Assembly: GCA_002722705.1 (NCBI GenBank)
Contig: PBMP01000024.1
Coordinates: 62,001-126,000, forward strand
Source: Pseudobdellovibrionaceae bacterium
Lineage (GTDB): Bacteria; Bdellovibrionota; UBA1018; UBA6935
Reading direction: 5' to 3'
DNA: 64,000 bases
Position numbers and translations under genes: made by a program. Below, piece after piece: positions 35,866 through 47,515 of this stretch. Position 1 is the first letter of the stretch. Every line of letters begins with the position of its first letter. Below the pieces are notes generated by a model. The model ran no database searches and was not told where the DNA came from. It saw only the letters and a program-made list of their open reading frames with translations.

Positions 35866-37668
35866 TTAAAAATCACCTGATTCCAGGTCTGACCACCTTT
35901 GATACAGTTGATCAATTTGAGATTGGAGCTCGGCCATTCGATCGGTCATTTCGAGTAACCTTTTAGCATTCGACAGGTTTTCTGGAAGCGTACTTTCTGT
36001 TGTCAAACCTTCCAACTCACTTTCCAATGCAAGAATTCGTTCTTCCATTGTTGCAAGTTCTCGGGTTTCATTAAATCCAAGTTTTTTTTTCTTATTTTGT
36101 TTCTTCTGTTTCTTATCGGGAGAAGGGGGTGCCTTAAAGTTTTCTTGCTTCTTTTTTAAATTTTCTTCCCACTGACTAAAATCAGCGTAAGAAGTCAAAT
36201 GCCGATCGGTATCCCCTTCTTCCGGAAACGCTAAAATTTGATCTGAAATTTGATCTAAAAAGTATCGGTCATGACTCACAAGTAAAACAGCTCCTGAGAA
36301 CTCTTTTAAACAATCTTCCAATACATTTAATGTCGCAAGATCCAAATCATTTGTAGGTTCATCTAAAACTAAAACATTTGCTTCTTGAAGCATAAGGCGA
36401 GCAATCCATAATCTACTTTTTTCTCCACCTGAAAGTTTATTTACTTTAAAATTTGCCTGATGTTTTCCAAATAAAAAACGATCCATATAACTTCGAACAT
36501 GAATCGATCGCCCTTGAAAAACGACATGATCTCCTTGAGGAGAGAGTACTTCCTCAATTGTTAACTCATCGTACAAATCTTCTTTATGCTGGTCAAAATA
36601 AGCCACTTTTAACAAATCAGAAAGAAAAACACTTCCTGAACTTGGAGGCTCTTTCCCTAAAAGAACCTTTAAAAGAGTTGATTTTCCTGCACCATTATTT
36701 CCAAGAAGACCAATTCTCGATCCGGGTTGAATCGTAAGATGAACTCCCTCAAAAATCACTTGGTTTCCATATTGTTTTTTTAAGTCTTTTACTTCAATGA
36801 GTCGTTTTGGATTTTTGACACCGCTTTGAAACTCAAATGAAGTATGAGAAATGCGATTTCTTTGCGTGAGCTGTTGAACTGTTTCACCCAAAGCTTCCGC
36901 TCGTTCAATTCTTGCTTTTTGTTTAGTTGTCCTTGCTTTCGCTCCTTGCCTTAACCATTCAGTCTCTCGTCTCAACGTATTTTTTAAAGTTTCTTCTTTC
37001 TTTTCTTGAGCAACAACAAATTCTTCAAAAGCCTTTAAATAAGAAGAATAATTTCCAGAAACATTAAAAAAACCATCTTCGTATCGAGGATTTAAATCCA
37101 TAATTCGATTTGAAACTCGATTTAAAAAGAGACGGTCATGAGTGATCGTGACAACAGAAAAAGGAGCTGTTCTTAAAAATTCCTCAAGCCACATCACTCC
37201 TGCGATATCCAAGTGGTTGGTTGGTTCATCCAAAAGCAATAACTCAGGTTCAATCAATAACTCCCTTGCGAGAGCTACTCTTTTTTTCCACCCTCCTGAA
37301 AGGTCTTTAACTTTAAACTCAGCGCCCCACTGATCCAGCCCTAGTTTTGAAATCCAAATCTCTGCTCGCTGAGCAGCTTCCCAATCTTCTAAAGGCGTGT
37401 TTTCTAAAATAGCCTCTCGAATGGTTCCTTCCTTCACTAAAGGAGACTGCTCTAAAAAACCAATCCTTAAACCTTTTGGAACAATTCGATCTCCAGAATC
37501 AGCTTCAATGTTTCCTGCAATAATTTTTAATAAAGTAGATTTTCCAGCTCCATTTGGACCTATCAACCCAATTCTTTCATTTTCTTCAATTGAAAAAGTC
37601 AAACCTTGAAAAAGTGTTTTCATTCCAAAAGAATGAGAAACAGACTGCAAAGACAACAAACGACTCAT
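35866..37668 (-). CDS. uup: ABC-F family ATPase, Uup type
   Basis: A 600-residue soluble protein with two ABC ATPase domains and no membrane span. Domain 1: Walker A GPNGAGKST (about 40), signature LSGGWKKR, Walker B LLLLDEPTNHLD. Domain 2: Walker A GNNGAGKST, signature LSGGEKSR, Walker B VLVLDEPTNDLD. The C-terminus is lysine-rich then coiled coil (MEERILALESELEGL), as in Uup. ABC-F proteins act on ribosomes, and Uup has been linked to translation and transposon excision. It follows nadE on the same strand upstream. Confidence 0.94.
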   Translation of the reverse strand: MSRLLSLQSVSHSFGMKTLFQGLTFSIEENERIGLIGPNGAGKSTLLKIIAGNIEADSGDRIVPKGLRIGFLEQSPLVKEGTIREAILENTPLEDWEAAQRAEIWISKLGLDQWGAEFKVKDLSGGWKKRVALARELLIEPELLLLDEPTNHLDIAGVMWLEEFLRTAPFSVVTITHDRLFLNRVSNRIMDLNPRYEDGFFNVSGNYSSYLKAFEEFVVAQEKKEETLKNTLRRETEWLRQGAKARTTKQKARIERAEALGETVQQLTQRNRISHTSFEFQSGVKNPKRLIEVKDLKKQYGNQVIFEGVHLTIQPGSRIGLLGNNGAGKSTLLKVLLGKEPPSSGSVFLSDLLKVAYFDQHKEDLYDELTIEEVLSPQGDHVVFQGRSIHVRSYMDRFLFGKHQANFKVNKLSGGEKSRLWIARLMLQEANVLVLDEPTNDLDLATLNVLEDCLKEFSGAVLLVSHDRYFLDQISDQILAFPEEGDTDRHLTSYADFSQWEENLKKKQENFKAPPSPDKKQKKQNKKKKLGFNETRELATMEERILALESELEGLTTESTLPENLSNAKRLLEMTDRMAELQSQIDQLYQRWSDLESGDF

Positions 37669-37676
37669 TGTGACCT

Positions 37677-39326
37677 CTACTCAATATACCGAGCAATTGG
37701 AATTCGTCTTCCAATCCCAAATGCTTTCGAAGTCACTTTGAAAACCGGTGCGGCCTGGGCTCTTTTGTACTCATTCAGATGAATCTTTCGAATGAGTTGA
37801 TCAAACCAATCTTTCCCAAGTCGTGCCTCAAGTTCAGGATGGATGTGCTGCTCTTTAATTTGATGAATTGGAATTTCTTTTTCCAAATAACTTTCTAAAA
37901 TTTGATCTAAAAGTGGATAAGGAGGAAGACTCTCTTCATCGACTTGTCCTGGTCTGAGCTCCGCAGAAGGTGGTTTTTCAATTGAAGAAATCGGAATACA
38001 AGACCCAAAACTATGATTCAGCTGATGAGCAAGTTCATAGACTCGAGTTTTTACAACGTCACCGAGTGGAGCAATCGCACCACACATATCTCCATACAGA
38101 GTTGCATACCCAGTAGCCATTTCACTCTTATTTCCCGTAGTAATCACCAAACCATGAATATGATTCGCAAGCGTCATCAGCAATAATCCACGAAGCCTTG
38201 ATTGTAAATTTTCCTGGGCAATTTCGTTTAAACTTCCTCTTCCTTCACTAAATTCTCTCAAAGCAACAGAATTTAAAAACTTAATCGGTCGAATCTCTAA
38301 AGTCATTCTAAGATTCTTTGCAAGCGTATCTGCATCTGAAAGACTATGAGAACTCGAATGTTGTGAAGGCATTGCAATTCCTAAAACGTTCTCTGCTCCG
38401 AGCGCCTGAACTGCTAATGTCGCAACCACAGCAGAGTCAATTCCTCCACTTAAACCAATAATGGCTTTTTGAAATCCAGTCTTTTTGAAATAGGACCGAA
38501 TTCCATAAATTAATCCTTCCATTAAAATTTGAATTTCTTTTGGAAACTCTCCTGAAGAAGGCTCTCTTTGAGGAGGCTCTATCCAGGTCTTTGACGAAAG
38601 GTCTACAACACCAAAACTGGTTTCAAAAAAAGGAAAACGTCCTTTGATTTCACCTTGTTCATCAGTGAAAAAAGAACCTCCATCAAATAAAATTTCATCA
38701 GTTGCATCGACTTGATTCACATAAATTAAAGGTGCATTTAATTTTTTTGAAACTTCAGAATGCAAAGATTCTCTTCTTTTTCTTTTATTCCATTCATAAG
38801 GAGATGCAGAAAGAGAAAGAATCAAATCTGGGTGAAGAGCTTCATAGGTTTCCCATAATTCAGAATTTTGACTTTCCCAAAGATCTTCACAAATAGAAAT
38901 GAGAATTTTTGCTCCATCACAATTCCATATTCCATGACTAGAAGCGGGTTCAAAATAACGTTTTTCATCAAAGACATCATAGGTAGGAAGATGTGTCTTT
39001 TTTTGAGAAAATACACATACTCCATTTTCAAAAACACTGGCTTCATTCCACTGAGAGCCCCCTTCTCTGGAAAGATGGCCAACAATCAACGCCGTTTTTT
39101 TTCCTTCTGTTAGCTGTGCTATTCGAAGAAGAACAGACTGGGTCTTGTTAAAAATTTCAATGTGATCGAGTAGATCATATAAAGTGTATCCAGAGACACA
39201 AAGCTCTGGAAATAAAATAAAACGGGCCTGTTGATCACAAGCCCGTTCATATGCATTTTTAATTTTTTTAAAGTTTCCTTCAAAATCACCTACAACTGGA
39301 TCAATCTGAGCAAGAGCGGCTTTCAT
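37677..39326 (-). CDS. nadE: Glutamine-dependent NAD+ synthetase
   Basis: This enzyme amidates nicotinic acid adenine dinucleotide to NAD+, using ammonia from glutamine. The N-terminal half is a nitrilase-fold glutaminase (FPELCVSGY, KKTHLPTYDVFDE, SICEDLWE with the catalytic cysteine). The C-terminal half is the ATP-pyrophosphatase synthetase: IGLSGGIDSAVVATL (about 295), TTGNKSEMATGYATLYGDM. I chose ATG 39326 because GAGG lies eight bases upstream and homologues start MKAALAQID. It follows ndk with a short gap and fits the NAD theme of nadA further along. Confidence 0.95.
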   Translation of the reverse strand: MKAALAQIDPVVGDFEGNFKKIKNAYERACDQQARFILFPELCVSGYTLYDLLDHIEIFNKTQSVLLRIAQLTEGKKTALIVGHLSREGGSQWNEASVFENGVCVFSQKKTHLPTYDVFDEKRYFEPASSHGIWNCDGAKILISICEDLWESQNSELWETYEALHPDLILSLSASPYEWNKRKRRESLHSEVSKKLNAPLIYVNQVDATDEILFDGGSFFTDEQGEIKGRFPFFETSFGVVDLSSKTWIEPPQREPSSGEFPKEIQILMEGLIYGIRSYFKKTGFQKAIIGLSGGIDSAVVATLAVQALGAENVLGIAMPSQHSSSHSLSDADTLAKNLRMTLEIRPIKFLNSVALREFSEGRGSLNEIAQENLQSRLRGLLLMTLANHIHGLVITTGNKSEMATGYATLYGDMCGAIAPLGDVVKTRVYELAHQLNHSFGSCIPISSIEKPPSAELRPGQVDEESLPPYPLLDQILESYLEKEIPIHQIKEQHIHPELEARLGKDWFDQLIRKIHLNEYKRAQAAPVFKVTSKAFGIGRRIPIARYIE

Positions 39327-39343
39327 GAAAGAAACCTCATTCA

Positions 39344-39772
39344 TTAAAATCGATCAAAGACTTCTGCTTTATCGAAGAAATAAGCAATTTCTCTTTCAGC
39401 AGAGGTAGGGCTATCAGACCCGTGAACAGCATTAGCTTCAATACTATCAGCAAAGTCCTTTCGGATCGTTCCTGCTTCAGCTTTTGAAGGATCTGTTGCT
39501 CCCATGATTTCTCGATTTCGAGTAATTGCATTTTCACCTTCTAAAACCATAAGTAAAACAGGCCCAGAAGTCATAAAGTGCACAAGACTCTGAAAAAAAG
39601 GTCTCTCTTTATGCTCAATATAAAATCCTTCTGCCTTTTCTTTCGAAAGATGAGTAAATTTTGCAGCAGATACTCTCAGCCCCTCTTTTTCAAATCGAGA
39701 CATGATTTCACCCATTGCATTTTTATTCACAGCATTTGGTTTAATAATAGAAAATGTTTTTTCAACTGACAT
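39344..39772 (-). CDS. ndk: Nucleoside diphosphate kinase
   Basis: Ndk passes the terminal phosphate between nucleoside triphosphates through a phosphohistidine. The 142-residue chain has the standard blocks [19 protein letters not shown] and the active-site region [23 protein letters not shown], with the catalytic histidine in VHGSDS. A GGAGT lies upstream of the start. It lies between sucD and nadE on the same strand; the sucCD-ndk order is common because succinyl-CoA ligase interacts with Ndk in GTP/ATP balance in some bacteria. Confidence 0.97.
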   Translation of the reverse strand: MSVEKTFSIIKPNAVNKNAMGEIMSRFEKEGLRVSAAKFTHLSKEKAEGFYIEHKERPFFQSLVHFMTSGPVLLMVLEGENAITRNREIMGATDPSKAEAGTIRKDFADSIEANAVHGSDSPTSAEREIAYFFDKAEVFDRF

Positions 39773-39790
39773 ATTATGACTCCTTACGTC

Positions 39791-40669
39791 TTATCCGTTC
39801 ATTCCCATGGCTTTTGCCATAGTTTTACCTAAATCCGATGGACTTCGCGCAATTGCTGCTCCTGCCGCTTCTAGAGCTTGAAACTTTTCTTCCGCTGTTC
39901 CTTTTCCTCCAGAAATAATTGCACCTGCATGCCCCATTCGTTTTCCTGGAGGAGCAGTTGCACCTCCAATGAATCCTGTTATTGGTTTCTTAAATTCCCT
40001 TTTTATGTACTCAGCGGCTTCTTCCTCAGCAGTTCCACCAATTTCGCCAATCATGATGACCCCTTCAGTTTGATCATCAGCATTGAACGCTTCGAGAACA
40101 TCAATAAAATTGGTTCCATTAATCGGATCTCCACCAATTCCGACACATGTACTTTGACCAATGCCCAACTGACTGAGTTGATAAACAGCTTCATAAGTCA
40201 GGGTGCCTGAGCGAGAAACCACACCGATCTTTCCTTCCTGATGAATCCTTCCAGGCATGATTCCAATTTTACACTGTCCTGGTGTAATAATCCCTGGACA
40301 GTTCGGACCAATCAATCGTGAAGAAGTGGAAGCTAAGTATCTTTTTGTCGCAAGCATATCCCTCACCGGAATTCCCTCGGTAATACAGACGATTAACTCA
40401 ATTCCAGCGTCCGCTGCCTCACAAATAGCATCTGCAGCAAACGGAGGGGGAACAAAAATCATCGTTGCATTTGCTCCCGTTTTTGAAACAGCTTCATCAA
40501 CAGTATCGTAAACAGGAAAACCTTCATGAGTACTTCCCCCTTTTCCTGGGGTCACCCCTCCAACAACTTTTGTCCCATAGTCTTTACAACCAAGAGCATG
40601 AAACGAACCGGCGGATCCGGTAATTCCCTGAACCAACAATTTTGTATTTGAATCAACCCAAATTGACAT
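39791..40669 (-). CDS. sucD: Succinyl-CoA ligase alpha subunit
   Basis: The alpha subunit binds CoA and carries the phosphohistidine of the TCA-cycle enzyme that makes ATP or GTP from succinyl-CoA. Visible blocks: [13 protein letters not shown] (CoA-binding fold), [22 protein letters not shown], and the catalytic-histidine block [16 protein letters not shown]. At 292 residues it has the normal length. It starts six bases after the sucC stop. Confidence 0.97.
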   Translation of the reverse strand: MSIWVDSNTKLLVQGITGSAGSFHALGCKDYGTKVVGGVTPGKGGSTHEGFPVYDTVDEAVSKTGANATMIFVPPPFAADAICEAADAGIELIVCITEGIPVRDMLATKRYLASTSSRLIGPNCPGIITPGQCKIGIMPGRIHQEGKIGVVSRSGTLTYEAVYQLSQLGIGQSTCVGIGGDPINGTNFIDVLEAFNADDQTEGVIMIGEIGGTAEEEAAEYIKREFKKPITGFIGGATAPPGKRMGHAGAIISGGKGTAEEKFQALEAAGAAIARSPSDLGKTMAKAMGMNG

Positions 40670-40674
40670 GACTC

Positions 40675-41862
40675 TTATCCTTTCACCGCAGCAACCACTT
40701 TTTTTGCCGCATCTTCTAAATCATCTGCTGGAGTAATTTCTAAACCACTTCCCGCCAAAAGCTCTTTCCCTTTTTCAACATTTGTTCCCTCAAGTCGAAC
40801 GACTAATGGAACGGTCAGTTTTAATTCTTGAGCAGCTGCAATGACACCTTCGGCAATGACATCACATTTCATGATTCCACCAAAAATATTCACTAAAATC
40901 GCTTTTACTTTTGGGTCTTGTAAAATGATTTTAAAGGCCTGAGTGACCTTTTCTTTCGTTGCGCCTCCGCCCACGTCTAAAAAGTTTGCAGGCTCTTCTC
41001 CATGAAGCTTAATAATATCCATGGTCGCCATTGCAAGTCCTGCACCGTTGACCATACATCCAATACTTCCATCAAGAGCAATGTATGCAAGGTCATACTT
41101 CGAAGCCTCAACATCTTGCGGATTCTCTTCTTGAAGGTCTCTCATTTCTACTACGTCTTTTTGACGATAAAGAGCATTGTCATCAAAATTGAACTTTGCA
41201 TCTAAAGCAAATAGTTTTCCATCTGTCGTTAAAATCAAAGGATTGATTTCTACAAGAGAACAGTCCTTCTGCATAAAGCAGTTATAAATCCCTTGAAAGA
41301 ACTGAACTGCTTGTCGTGTTTGATCCTTATCCAATCCCAAGGCATGTGCAAGTTTTCTTCCATGGAAAGCTTGGTAACCTGTTGTTGGATCAATCACTGC
41401 TTTAATAATTTTTTCAGGAGATTTTTCTGCAACTTCTTCAATCTCCATGCCTCCCTCAGTGGAAGCCATCATCACTACCTGAGAATAAGCTCGATCAACT
41501 ACGATTCCGAGATAAAATTCTTTTGCAATAGATGATCCCACCTCAATCCATACTTTATGAACAACCTTTCCCTCAGGTCCTGTCTGAGGGGTGACTAAAG
41601 TCTTGCCCATAATTTCTTCGGCTGCAGTGGCAACTTCATCAACGGACTTACAAACCTTAACTCCGCCGGCTTTTCCTCTACCACCTGCATGAATTTGAGC
41701 TTTAACTACCCAAACTTGATTTCCACATTCTGATTGAAGTTCGGTAGCAGCTTGCTTTGCTCGCTGACCGACATTTGCTCCTTCTTCAACCAGCCGACCT
41801 TCAGGTACTGCAACACCAAATTGTTTTAATAATGATTTGGCCTGATATTCATGAATATTCAT
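40675..41862 (-). CDS. sucC: Succinyl-CoA ligase beta subunit
   Basis: The beta subunit holds the nucleotide-binding ATP-grasp domain. It begins [22 protein letters not shown], the standard SucC start, with AAGGAGT eight bases upstream. Further blocks: [18 protein letters not shown] (ATP-grasp), [21 protein letters not shown] (metal site) and [32 protein letters not shown]. Length of 395 residues is typical. Coupled with mdh upstream and sucD downstream. Confidence 0.97.
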   Translation of the reverse strand: MNIHEYQAKSLLKQFGVAVPEGRLVEEGANVGQRAKQAATELQSECGNQVWVVKAQIHAGGRGKAGGVKVCKSVDEVATAAEEIMGKTLVTPQTGPEGKVVHKVWIEVGSSIAKEFYLGIVVDRAYSQVVMMASTEGGMEIEEVAEKSPEKIIKAVIDPTTGYQAFHGRKLAHALGLDKDQTRQAVQFFQGIYNCFMQKDCSLVEINPLILTTDGKLFALDAKFNFDDNALYRQKDVVEMRDLQEENPQDVEASKYDLAYIALDGSIGCMVNGAGLAMATMDIIKLHGEEPANFLDVGGGATKEKVTQAFKIILQDPKVKAILVNIFGGIMKCDVIAEGVIAAAQELKLTVPLVVRLEGTNVEKGKELLAGSGLEITPADDLEDAAKKVVAAVKG

Positions 41863-41880
41863 GTCGAAAGACTCCTTTTA

Positions 41881-42825
41881 TTAATAATCTAATTTTTTTA
41901 ACGCATCAACGAGCTCTTGAACTGCACTTGCTGATTGATTGAACATCTGTTTTTCTTCGTCATTGAGTTCCAAGAGAGGAACTGACTCTAAACCTTTCGC
42001 ACCTAACTTGGCGAGGACCCCACAATAAAGTCCGTTCACTCCATACTCTCCTTCTAAAAATACAGCACACGGAAGAACTCTTTTTTTGTCTCGGATAATC
42101 GCTTCGGCCATTTGAACCGCACTGGCTGAAGGAGCATAATAAGCAGATCCTGTTTTTAAAAGACCAACAATTTCCGCTCCCCCTTTTCGAGTTCGATCAA
42201 CAAGAGCATCGATCTTCTCTTTTGATAAAAGTTGAGTTAATGGAATTCCACCCACAGTTACATACCTTGGCATCGGAACCATCGTGTCTCCGTGTCCACC
42301 AAAAACAAAAGCCTGAATATCTTCAACACTAGTTTCTGTTTCCATTGCAATAAAACTTCTAAAACGAGCGCTATCTAAAACTCCAGCCATTCCAATGACT
42401 CTCTCTCTTGGGAAGCCTGAAGCTGCTAAAGCAACATGACACATAGCATCAAGAGGATTGCTGACTACAATCAAAACTGCATTGGGTGAATACTTCGCTA
42501 CTTCTTGAGAACACTGCTTTACAATTTTTGCATTCGTCGCCAAGAGATCGTCTCGACTCATCCCTGGCTTACGAGGAAGTCCTGCGGTGAGAATCACAAC
42601 ATCAGAATCTTTCGTTAAAGCGTAATCGCTTCCTCCGACAAGCCTTGAATCAAAGCCTTCAACTGGAGAGGATTCAAAAAGGTCTAAAGACCGTCCGGCA
42701 GCAGCATCTCCATTAATATCTATTAAAACAACATCCCCCAACTCTTTGGATGCAGCCCAGTGTGCACAAGTAGAACCCACAAAACCCGCACCAATGACTG
42801 AAATCTTTGAACGACGATTACCCAT
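41881..42825 (-). CDS. mdh: Malate dehydrogenase (LDH-like type)
   Basis: It oxidises malate to oxaloacetate with NAD+ in the TCA cycle. The NAD site is [16 protein letters not shown], followed by DVVLIDI. The substrate block [23 protein letters not shown] has arginines at the positions usual for malate dehydrogenase ([12 protein letters not shown]) and the catalytic pair lies at the D-x-x-R and [11 protein letters not shown] segments. At 314 residues it is of the lactate-dehydrogenase-like class of malate dehydrogenases. It heads the mdh-sucC-sucD-ndk-nadE-uup run. Confidence 0.94.
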   Translation of the reverse strand: MGNRRSKISVIGAGFVGSTCAHWAASKELGDVVLIDINGDAAAGRSLDLFESSPVEGFDSRLVGGSDYALTKDSDVVILTAGLPRKPGMSRDDLLATNAKIVKQCSQEVAKYSPNAVLIVVSNPLDAMCHVALAASGFPRERVIGMAGVLDSARFRSFIAMETETSVEDIQAFVFGGHGDTMVPMPRYVTVGGIPLTQLLSKEKIDALVDRTRKGGAEIVGLLKTGSAYYAPSASAVQMAEAIIRDKKRVLPCAVFLEGEYGVNGLYCGVLAKLGAKGLESVPLLELNDEEKQMFNQSASAVQELVDALKKLDY

Positions 42826-42967
42826 GAATCTCTTTCCCTTCCTTCGAAATATTCCAAAAAAAAATTATCTTTGTGAATTTATACGAAAATTCACGTCCGA
42901 AGACTAGGAAATTCCTCATAGGTTTTATGAGCAGTCTCTAAAATAAAGTAGAGTTTAAAAATCAGAA

Positions 42968-45199
42968 TTAACTCAAAACCGAATCAACAATCATATTCCA
43001 AGTTTCAGAGGGCCTCATCACCTTGGTTAATCGATTTTGATCAGGAGAATAATACCCACCTAATTCAACAGGTTTTCCCTGAACTTCAGTCAACTCTTTT
43101 ATAATTTGAGACTCAGACTCCCTCATTTTTTCAAAAATTCTTGTAAAAAATGTCTTCATCTCTGAATCTTCATTTTGTTCAGAAAGAGCCTTTGCCCAAT
43201 AATAAGCTAAATAAAAATGACTTCCTCGGTTATCGAGCTCCCCTACCTTACGAGAAGGAGACTTATTCTCATTCAAAAATTCGCGATTGGCTTCATCTAA
43301 AGCTTGAGCAAGAATCTTTGCTTTTGGATTTTTAAACTGATCTCCGAAATCCTCAATGGATACTGCAAGAGCTAAAAACTCCCCTAACGAATCCCATCTG
43401 AGATGATTCTCTTCCATTAACTGCTGGACATGCTTTGGAGCCGAGCCTCCCGCTCCTGTTTCATAAAGACCACCACCTGCTAATAATGGAACAATCGACA
43501 GCATCTTAGCACTTGTTCCAAGCTCCAAAATGGGAAAAAGATCGGTCAAATAATCTCTCAACACATTTCCAGAGACAGATATCGTATCTTCTCCTTTCTT
43601 CATTCGATGAAGCGAAAAGTCACATGCTTCAACTGGAGAAAGAATTTTAATGGTTAACCCTGAAGTGTCATGATCTTTTAAATAAGTCTCTACTTTAGCA
43701 ATCAATTGAGAGTCATGAGCTCGATTTTTGTCTAACCAAAAAACTGCGGGCACGCCCGTTGCTCGAGCACGACTCACAGCTAACTTTACCCAATCTCGAA
43801 TCGCGATATCTTTAGTTTGACAGGCTCTAAAAATATCACCCTCACTCACTTTTTGATCCATCAAAACAGATCCGTCCTCACTTCGAACTTCGACAACGCC
43901 TGGTGACTGAATCCAAAAAGTTTTATCGTGAGATCCATACTCTTCAGCCTTCTTTGCCATCAATCCAACGTTTGAGACATTCCCCATCGTTTTAGGATCA
44001 AATGCACCATTTTTTTTACAAAACGAAATCACAGATTGATAAACACCAGCATATGATCGATCAGGAATTACAAATTTAGTATCTTTTAATTTTCCATCAG
44101 GTCCCCACATTTGTCCTGAAGTACGAATCGCTGCAGGCATCGAAGCATCAATGATTACATCACTTGGAACATGAAGATTTGTAATTCCACGATCTGAATC
44201 AACCATCGCTAATTGAGGTCTCTCACTGTAGGTTCCTTGAATTTCTTCTAGAATCTCGTTTGCAAGATCTGTCCCTGCCGTTTTGAGTTTTGAAATTACA
44301 TCTCCGAGGCCATTTCTAGAGTCAATTCCCAATTCTTCAAAAGTCTTGTGATGTTTTTTAAAAACTGAATCAAAAAAAACTTCTACACACGCACCAAATA
44401 AAATAGGATCGGAGACTTTCATCATCGTTGCTTTTAAATGCAATGAAAAAAGAACTCCTTGCTTTTTTGCATCTTCAATTTCTTTTTTATAAAACGAAGT
44501 TAGAGCATTCCGACTCATCATACATGAATCAACGACTTCTCCTTCAACAACAGGAATAGATTCTTTCAAAACTTCTTCTGAACCATCCTCTTTTTTTAGA
44601 ATAATCTGAAGAGACTGAGGCTTTGAAATAACAACTGATTTTTCACTTCCATAAAAATCTCCCTCAGAAAGATGAGCAACGTGAGATAACGAACTTGAAC
44701 TCCACGGCCCCATGGAATGCGGATGAGCTTTCGCATACTCTTTAACAGGTGCTGCGACTCTTCGATCAGAATTACCTTCTCTTAAAACTGGATTAACAGC
44801 ACTTCCTAAAACTTTTGCATATCTTGAACGAATTTCTTTTTCTTCAGAAGTTTTAGGTTCTTCAGGGAAGTTTGGAATCGAATAACCTTTTTTTTGTAAC
44901 TCTAAAATAGCTGCCTTCAACTGAGGAATCGACGCACTAATATTTGGAAGTTTAATGATGTTCGCTTCAGGTGTTTTAGCAAGCTCCCCTAGCTCCATTA
45001 GTGCATCTGATACTTTTTGATTTTCAGGCAGTTGATCTGAAAACTGAGCCAAAATTCGGCTCGCAAGAGAAATATCTTTCGTTTCTACCTCGATCCCCGC
45101 ATGCCTTCCAAAGGCTTGAACGATAGGCAAAAAGCTTTGAGTTGCTAAAAAAGGAGCTTCATCAGTCAGAGTATAAATCAAAGTCGGTTTCTTATTCAT
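42968..45199 (-). CDS. icd: NADP-dependent isocitrate dehydrogenase, monomeric type
   Basis: It converts isocitrate to 2-oxoglutarate and CO2 with NADP+. The 743-residue length and the N-terminus [23 protein letters not shown] identify the large monomeric class, unlike the dimeric 420-residue enzyme. Further family blocks: [35 protein letters not shown], and [15 protein letters not shown]. It stands 140 bases upstream of mdh; the gap holds two short stem-loops (around 42915-42931 and 42936-42953) without T-runs, so read-through into mdh is possible. Confidence 0.95.
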   Translation of the reverse strand: MNKKPTLIYTLTDEAPFLATQSFLPIVQAFGRHAGIEVETKDISLASRILAQFSDQLPENQKVSDALMELGELAKTPEANIIKLPNISASIPQLKAAILELQKKGYSIPNFPEEPKTSEEKEIRSRYAKVLGSAVNPVLREGNSDRRVAAPVKEYAKAHPHSMGPWSSSSLSHVAHLSEGDFYGSEKSVVISKPQSLQIILKKEDGSEEVLKESIPVVEGEVVDSCMMSRNALTSFYKKEIEDAKKQGVLFSLHLKATMMKVSDPILFGACVEVFFDSVFKKHHKTFEELGIDSRNGLGDVISKLKTAGTDLANEILEEIQGTYSERPQLAMVDSDRGITNLHVPSDVIIDASMPAAIRTSGQMWGPDGKLKDTKFVIPDRSYAGVYQSVISFCKKNGAFDPKTMGNVSNVGLMAKKAEEYGSHDKTFWIQSPGVVEVRSEDGSVLMDQKVSEGDIFRACQTKDIAIRDWVKLAVSRARATGVPAVFWLDKNRAHDSQLIAKVETYLKDHDTSGLTIKILSPVEACDFSLHRMKKGEDTISVSGNVLRDYLTDLFPILELGTSAKMLSIVPLLAGGGLYETGAGGSAPKHVQQLMEENHLRWDSLGEFLALAVSIEDFGDQFKNPKAKILAQALDEANREFLNENKSPSRKVGELDNRGSHFYLAYYWAKALSEQNEDSEMKTFFTRIFEKMRESESQIIKELTEVQGKPVELGGYYSPDQNRLTKVMRPSETWNMIVDSVLS

Positions 45200-45251
45200 C
45201 CTTTTGATTTACTAGACTTCCGTGCTCTTGTCAGTCTTTTAAAAACCGACT

Positions 45252-46793
45252 TTATCTTTTTGGTATTTTTTTTAATTTAAGACGAGTTAAAGGCTTTTGC
45301 CTTCCTCTAAACTGAAATTCACATGAAAGAGAAGGAGAAGACGAGTCTGAGCCCCCCTCCTTCTCCTGAATCGTATATCTAGTGAAATCGGGGAGTAAAT
45401 CCCCTTCTTGAATTCCAATTTTTGTGTTTCCAATTTGACTCTCCAAATCAAACTGTCGACTTTCTAAATGATTTACAGTCAAAAGAACTTCATAACTGAG
45501 TCGTTTTTCACTTTCTGTTACAGGCTCTTTTGAATAAAGTTCCATCACCCACCCAGAAAGTTCTTCTGAAAAATCATCCCCAAAATATAAATGTAGGTTT
45601 GCAAGAGGAAACTCTCTTACATATCGAAGAAAAGCTACTTTATAAAAACTGTTTTTTGCTAATGCTCTAAAAAAATAATTTTTAAATTCTATTTTTGTTG
45701 GCGACTCTGAAGAAAAACCGTATTTTTCAAAATACGGTTTTTTCAATGAAGCGACTTCAACTTTTTTAAAAAAATCTGGATCTTCTAAATATAAAAGCCA
45801 TTTCTTTTTTTCAATGGTTTCCCACTGATGAAACGATGTTTGCGAAAGAAGTCTCCACTCATGCGAGTCGACTCCGAGCTGTAAATCGGTCATGTCTTTT
45901 AAATACTCAATCTTTAAAAGACGGTTTAAAGGGTCTGAATGAACCCATTTTGCTCTAAATTTTGTATACAAACCTGGACTAATAGAAATCCATTGATTTA
46001 AATCTAACTGTCCCAACCATCGAAAAATCTTTATTTCTAGATGAGGTTGGGACAATAAATAGCTCGTCCAAAGCGTAAAAGAAAAGAAATCTTTTTGCTG
46101 AAATGCCTCGACACAATAAACAGCAAGCATCTGTAACAGAGATTCATGAGTCAATTCCCTATTGAACTTCATCATCCAATAAATCAAAGGAATCGCATTT
46201 TTTACTCTTTTTCTCTCACCCACTAACGGTGACTGGATGAGTTTCTGTAATTTACTTCGAATCAACTCGTTCACCGCTACTATTGCTTTTTCAGGATAAA
46301 ACTCTCGAGTTTTTTTGGTATACGGTAAATACTGACCTTCAGTTTGATCTGCATATCCCTCGATTAAAGAAAGCTGAATTCCTGGATCACGAATAAAGTT
46401 TTCAGTGGAAATTTCAATAAGTTTTCCATCTACCTTTAAAAAACCACTCACATCCAAAACATTCCTCGCCAGAAAAGTAGAATAGGCTCCAAGTGACCTT
46501 GGACTTCTTTTGTACTGAATCGTCAAAAGAGAGAGAAGTCGTAGTCGAACTTTTAGAGGAGTGCTTTTCTCTTGATATCTTTCAAGAATCTGCTCCAACA
46601 CTTCTTTAGGAAAAAGAGAAGTTTTACTCCTCAAAAAGCGCTCTATAAGTGTATCTAAAGGATCTAAAGAATCCGTATTTAAAAGAGTTTGATTATCTTT
46701 TAATTCTGCTCCAGTCATTATTTTAAAATTCGCAGCTTGAACCGCAGAAATAAAATCTATGACTATAAGCGCAATAATCCATAACTTTTTCAC
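45252..46793 (-). CDS. Exported protein of unknown function
   Basis: A 513-residue protein starting at a GTG with GAGGAA just upstream. The leader (MKKLWIIALIVIDFISAVQAA) is a Sec signal. Residues 40-400 look mostly helical, with leucine/tyrosine-rich spacing like a helical-repeat scaffold. The C-terminus is basic (RGRQKPLTRLKLKKIPKR). I see no enzyme motif. It is divergent from the 46894 gene and sits 50 bases upstream of icd on the same strand. Confidence 0.65.
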   Translation of the reverse strand: MKKLWIIALIVIDFISAVQAANFKIMTGAELKDNQTLLNTDSLDPLDTLIERFLRSKTSLFPKEVLEQILERYQEKSTPLKVRLRLLSLLTIQYKRSPRSLGAYSTFLARNVLDVSGFLKVDGKLIEISTENFIRDPGIQLSLIEGYADQTEGQYLPYTKKTREFYPEKAIVAVNELIRSKLQKLIQSPLVGERKRVKNAIPLIYWMMKFNRELTHESLLQMLAVYCVEAFQQKDFFSFTLWTSYLLSQPHLEIKIFRWLGQLDLNQWISISPGLYTKFRAKWVHSDPLNRLLKIEYLKDMTDLQLGVDSHEWRLLSQTSFHQWETIEKKKWLLYLEDPDFFKKVEVASLKKPYFEKYGFSSESPTKIEFKNYFFRALAKNSFYKVAFLRYVREFPLANLHLYFGDDFSEELSGWVMELYSKEPVTESEKRLSYEVLLTVNHLESRQFDLESQIGNTKIGIQEGDLLPDFTRYTIQEKEGGSDSSSPSLSCEFQFRGRQKPLTRLKLKKIPKR

Positions 46794-46893
46794 AATTCCT
46801 CTTCGGAATATAAGGAAAAAAATTCACTCCTAAGTAAAAAAAGAATAACACCAAGCAATGTAAAATAGATAAAATAACTTTACTATTAAAGAA

Positions 46894-47427
46894 ATGACTG
46901 TTTTAGAAAAAAAGAGTATTTTTAATTCTATGCCCAAGCATCTTAAAACAGAAATCACTCGCATTAATGGTTACTTAAAAGAAGTGGTCACCTTTTTTGA
47001 CTCCTCGGGAAAACCCATTTCTAGAATTGTAAACCCATTAATGGTTGAACTAAAACCGAGGGATATTCTTCAAATTTTTGTCGGTGCTTTTCTGATTGCA
47101 GCCCCCTTATGCTTTACAGAAGAAGTTTGGCAACTCAGTATTTCTTTAAAAAAAAACAATGTCTACGCACTGGGTCTAATCTCCCTAACAACCGTTACTT
47201 TATTTATCTATCTCAACTTTTATCGATACAAACTCAAGGGACACTTCCTTAATTTCTTAAAACGAGTTTTAGCAACCTATGTGATTACCATCAGTAGTAT
47301 TATTTTAATTTTAATATTGATTGATAAATTCCCTTTTGAGGAAAACCCCGGAATTGCAATCAAAAGGGTGATCATCATTGGTTTTCCATCAACATTTGGT
47401 GCGGTCATCAGTGATTACCTAAAGTAG
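46894..47427 (+). CDS. Small integral membrane protein, DUF2391-like
   Basis: A 177-residue protein with four hydrophobic segments: DILQIFVGAFLIAAPLCF, VYALGLISLTTVTLFIYLNF, YVITISSIILILILI and RVIIIGFPSTFGAVISDYL. The pattern (polar N-terminal 60 residues, then E-E-V-W after the first span, and GFPSTFGA near the end) recalls the DUF2391/TIGR02587 family of putative membrane proteins. I hold this only with moderate confidence. No neighbour suggests a role. Confidence 0.6.
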   Translation: MTVLEKKSIFNSMPKHLKTEITRINGYLKEVVTFFDSSGKPISRIVNPLMVELKPRDILQIFVGAFLIAAPLCFTEEVWQLSISLKKNNVYALGLISLTTVTLFIYLNFYRYKLKGHFLNFLKRVLATYVITISSIILILILIDKFPFEENPGIAIKRVIIIGFPSTFGAVISDYLK

Positions 47428-47515
47428 GATTACAAATTTCACTTTTATTTTACCTTTAAAAAATTAGATCACTTTCTCTTTTGATTGATTACAAAAATCA
47501 TTTATTCTTTAGATT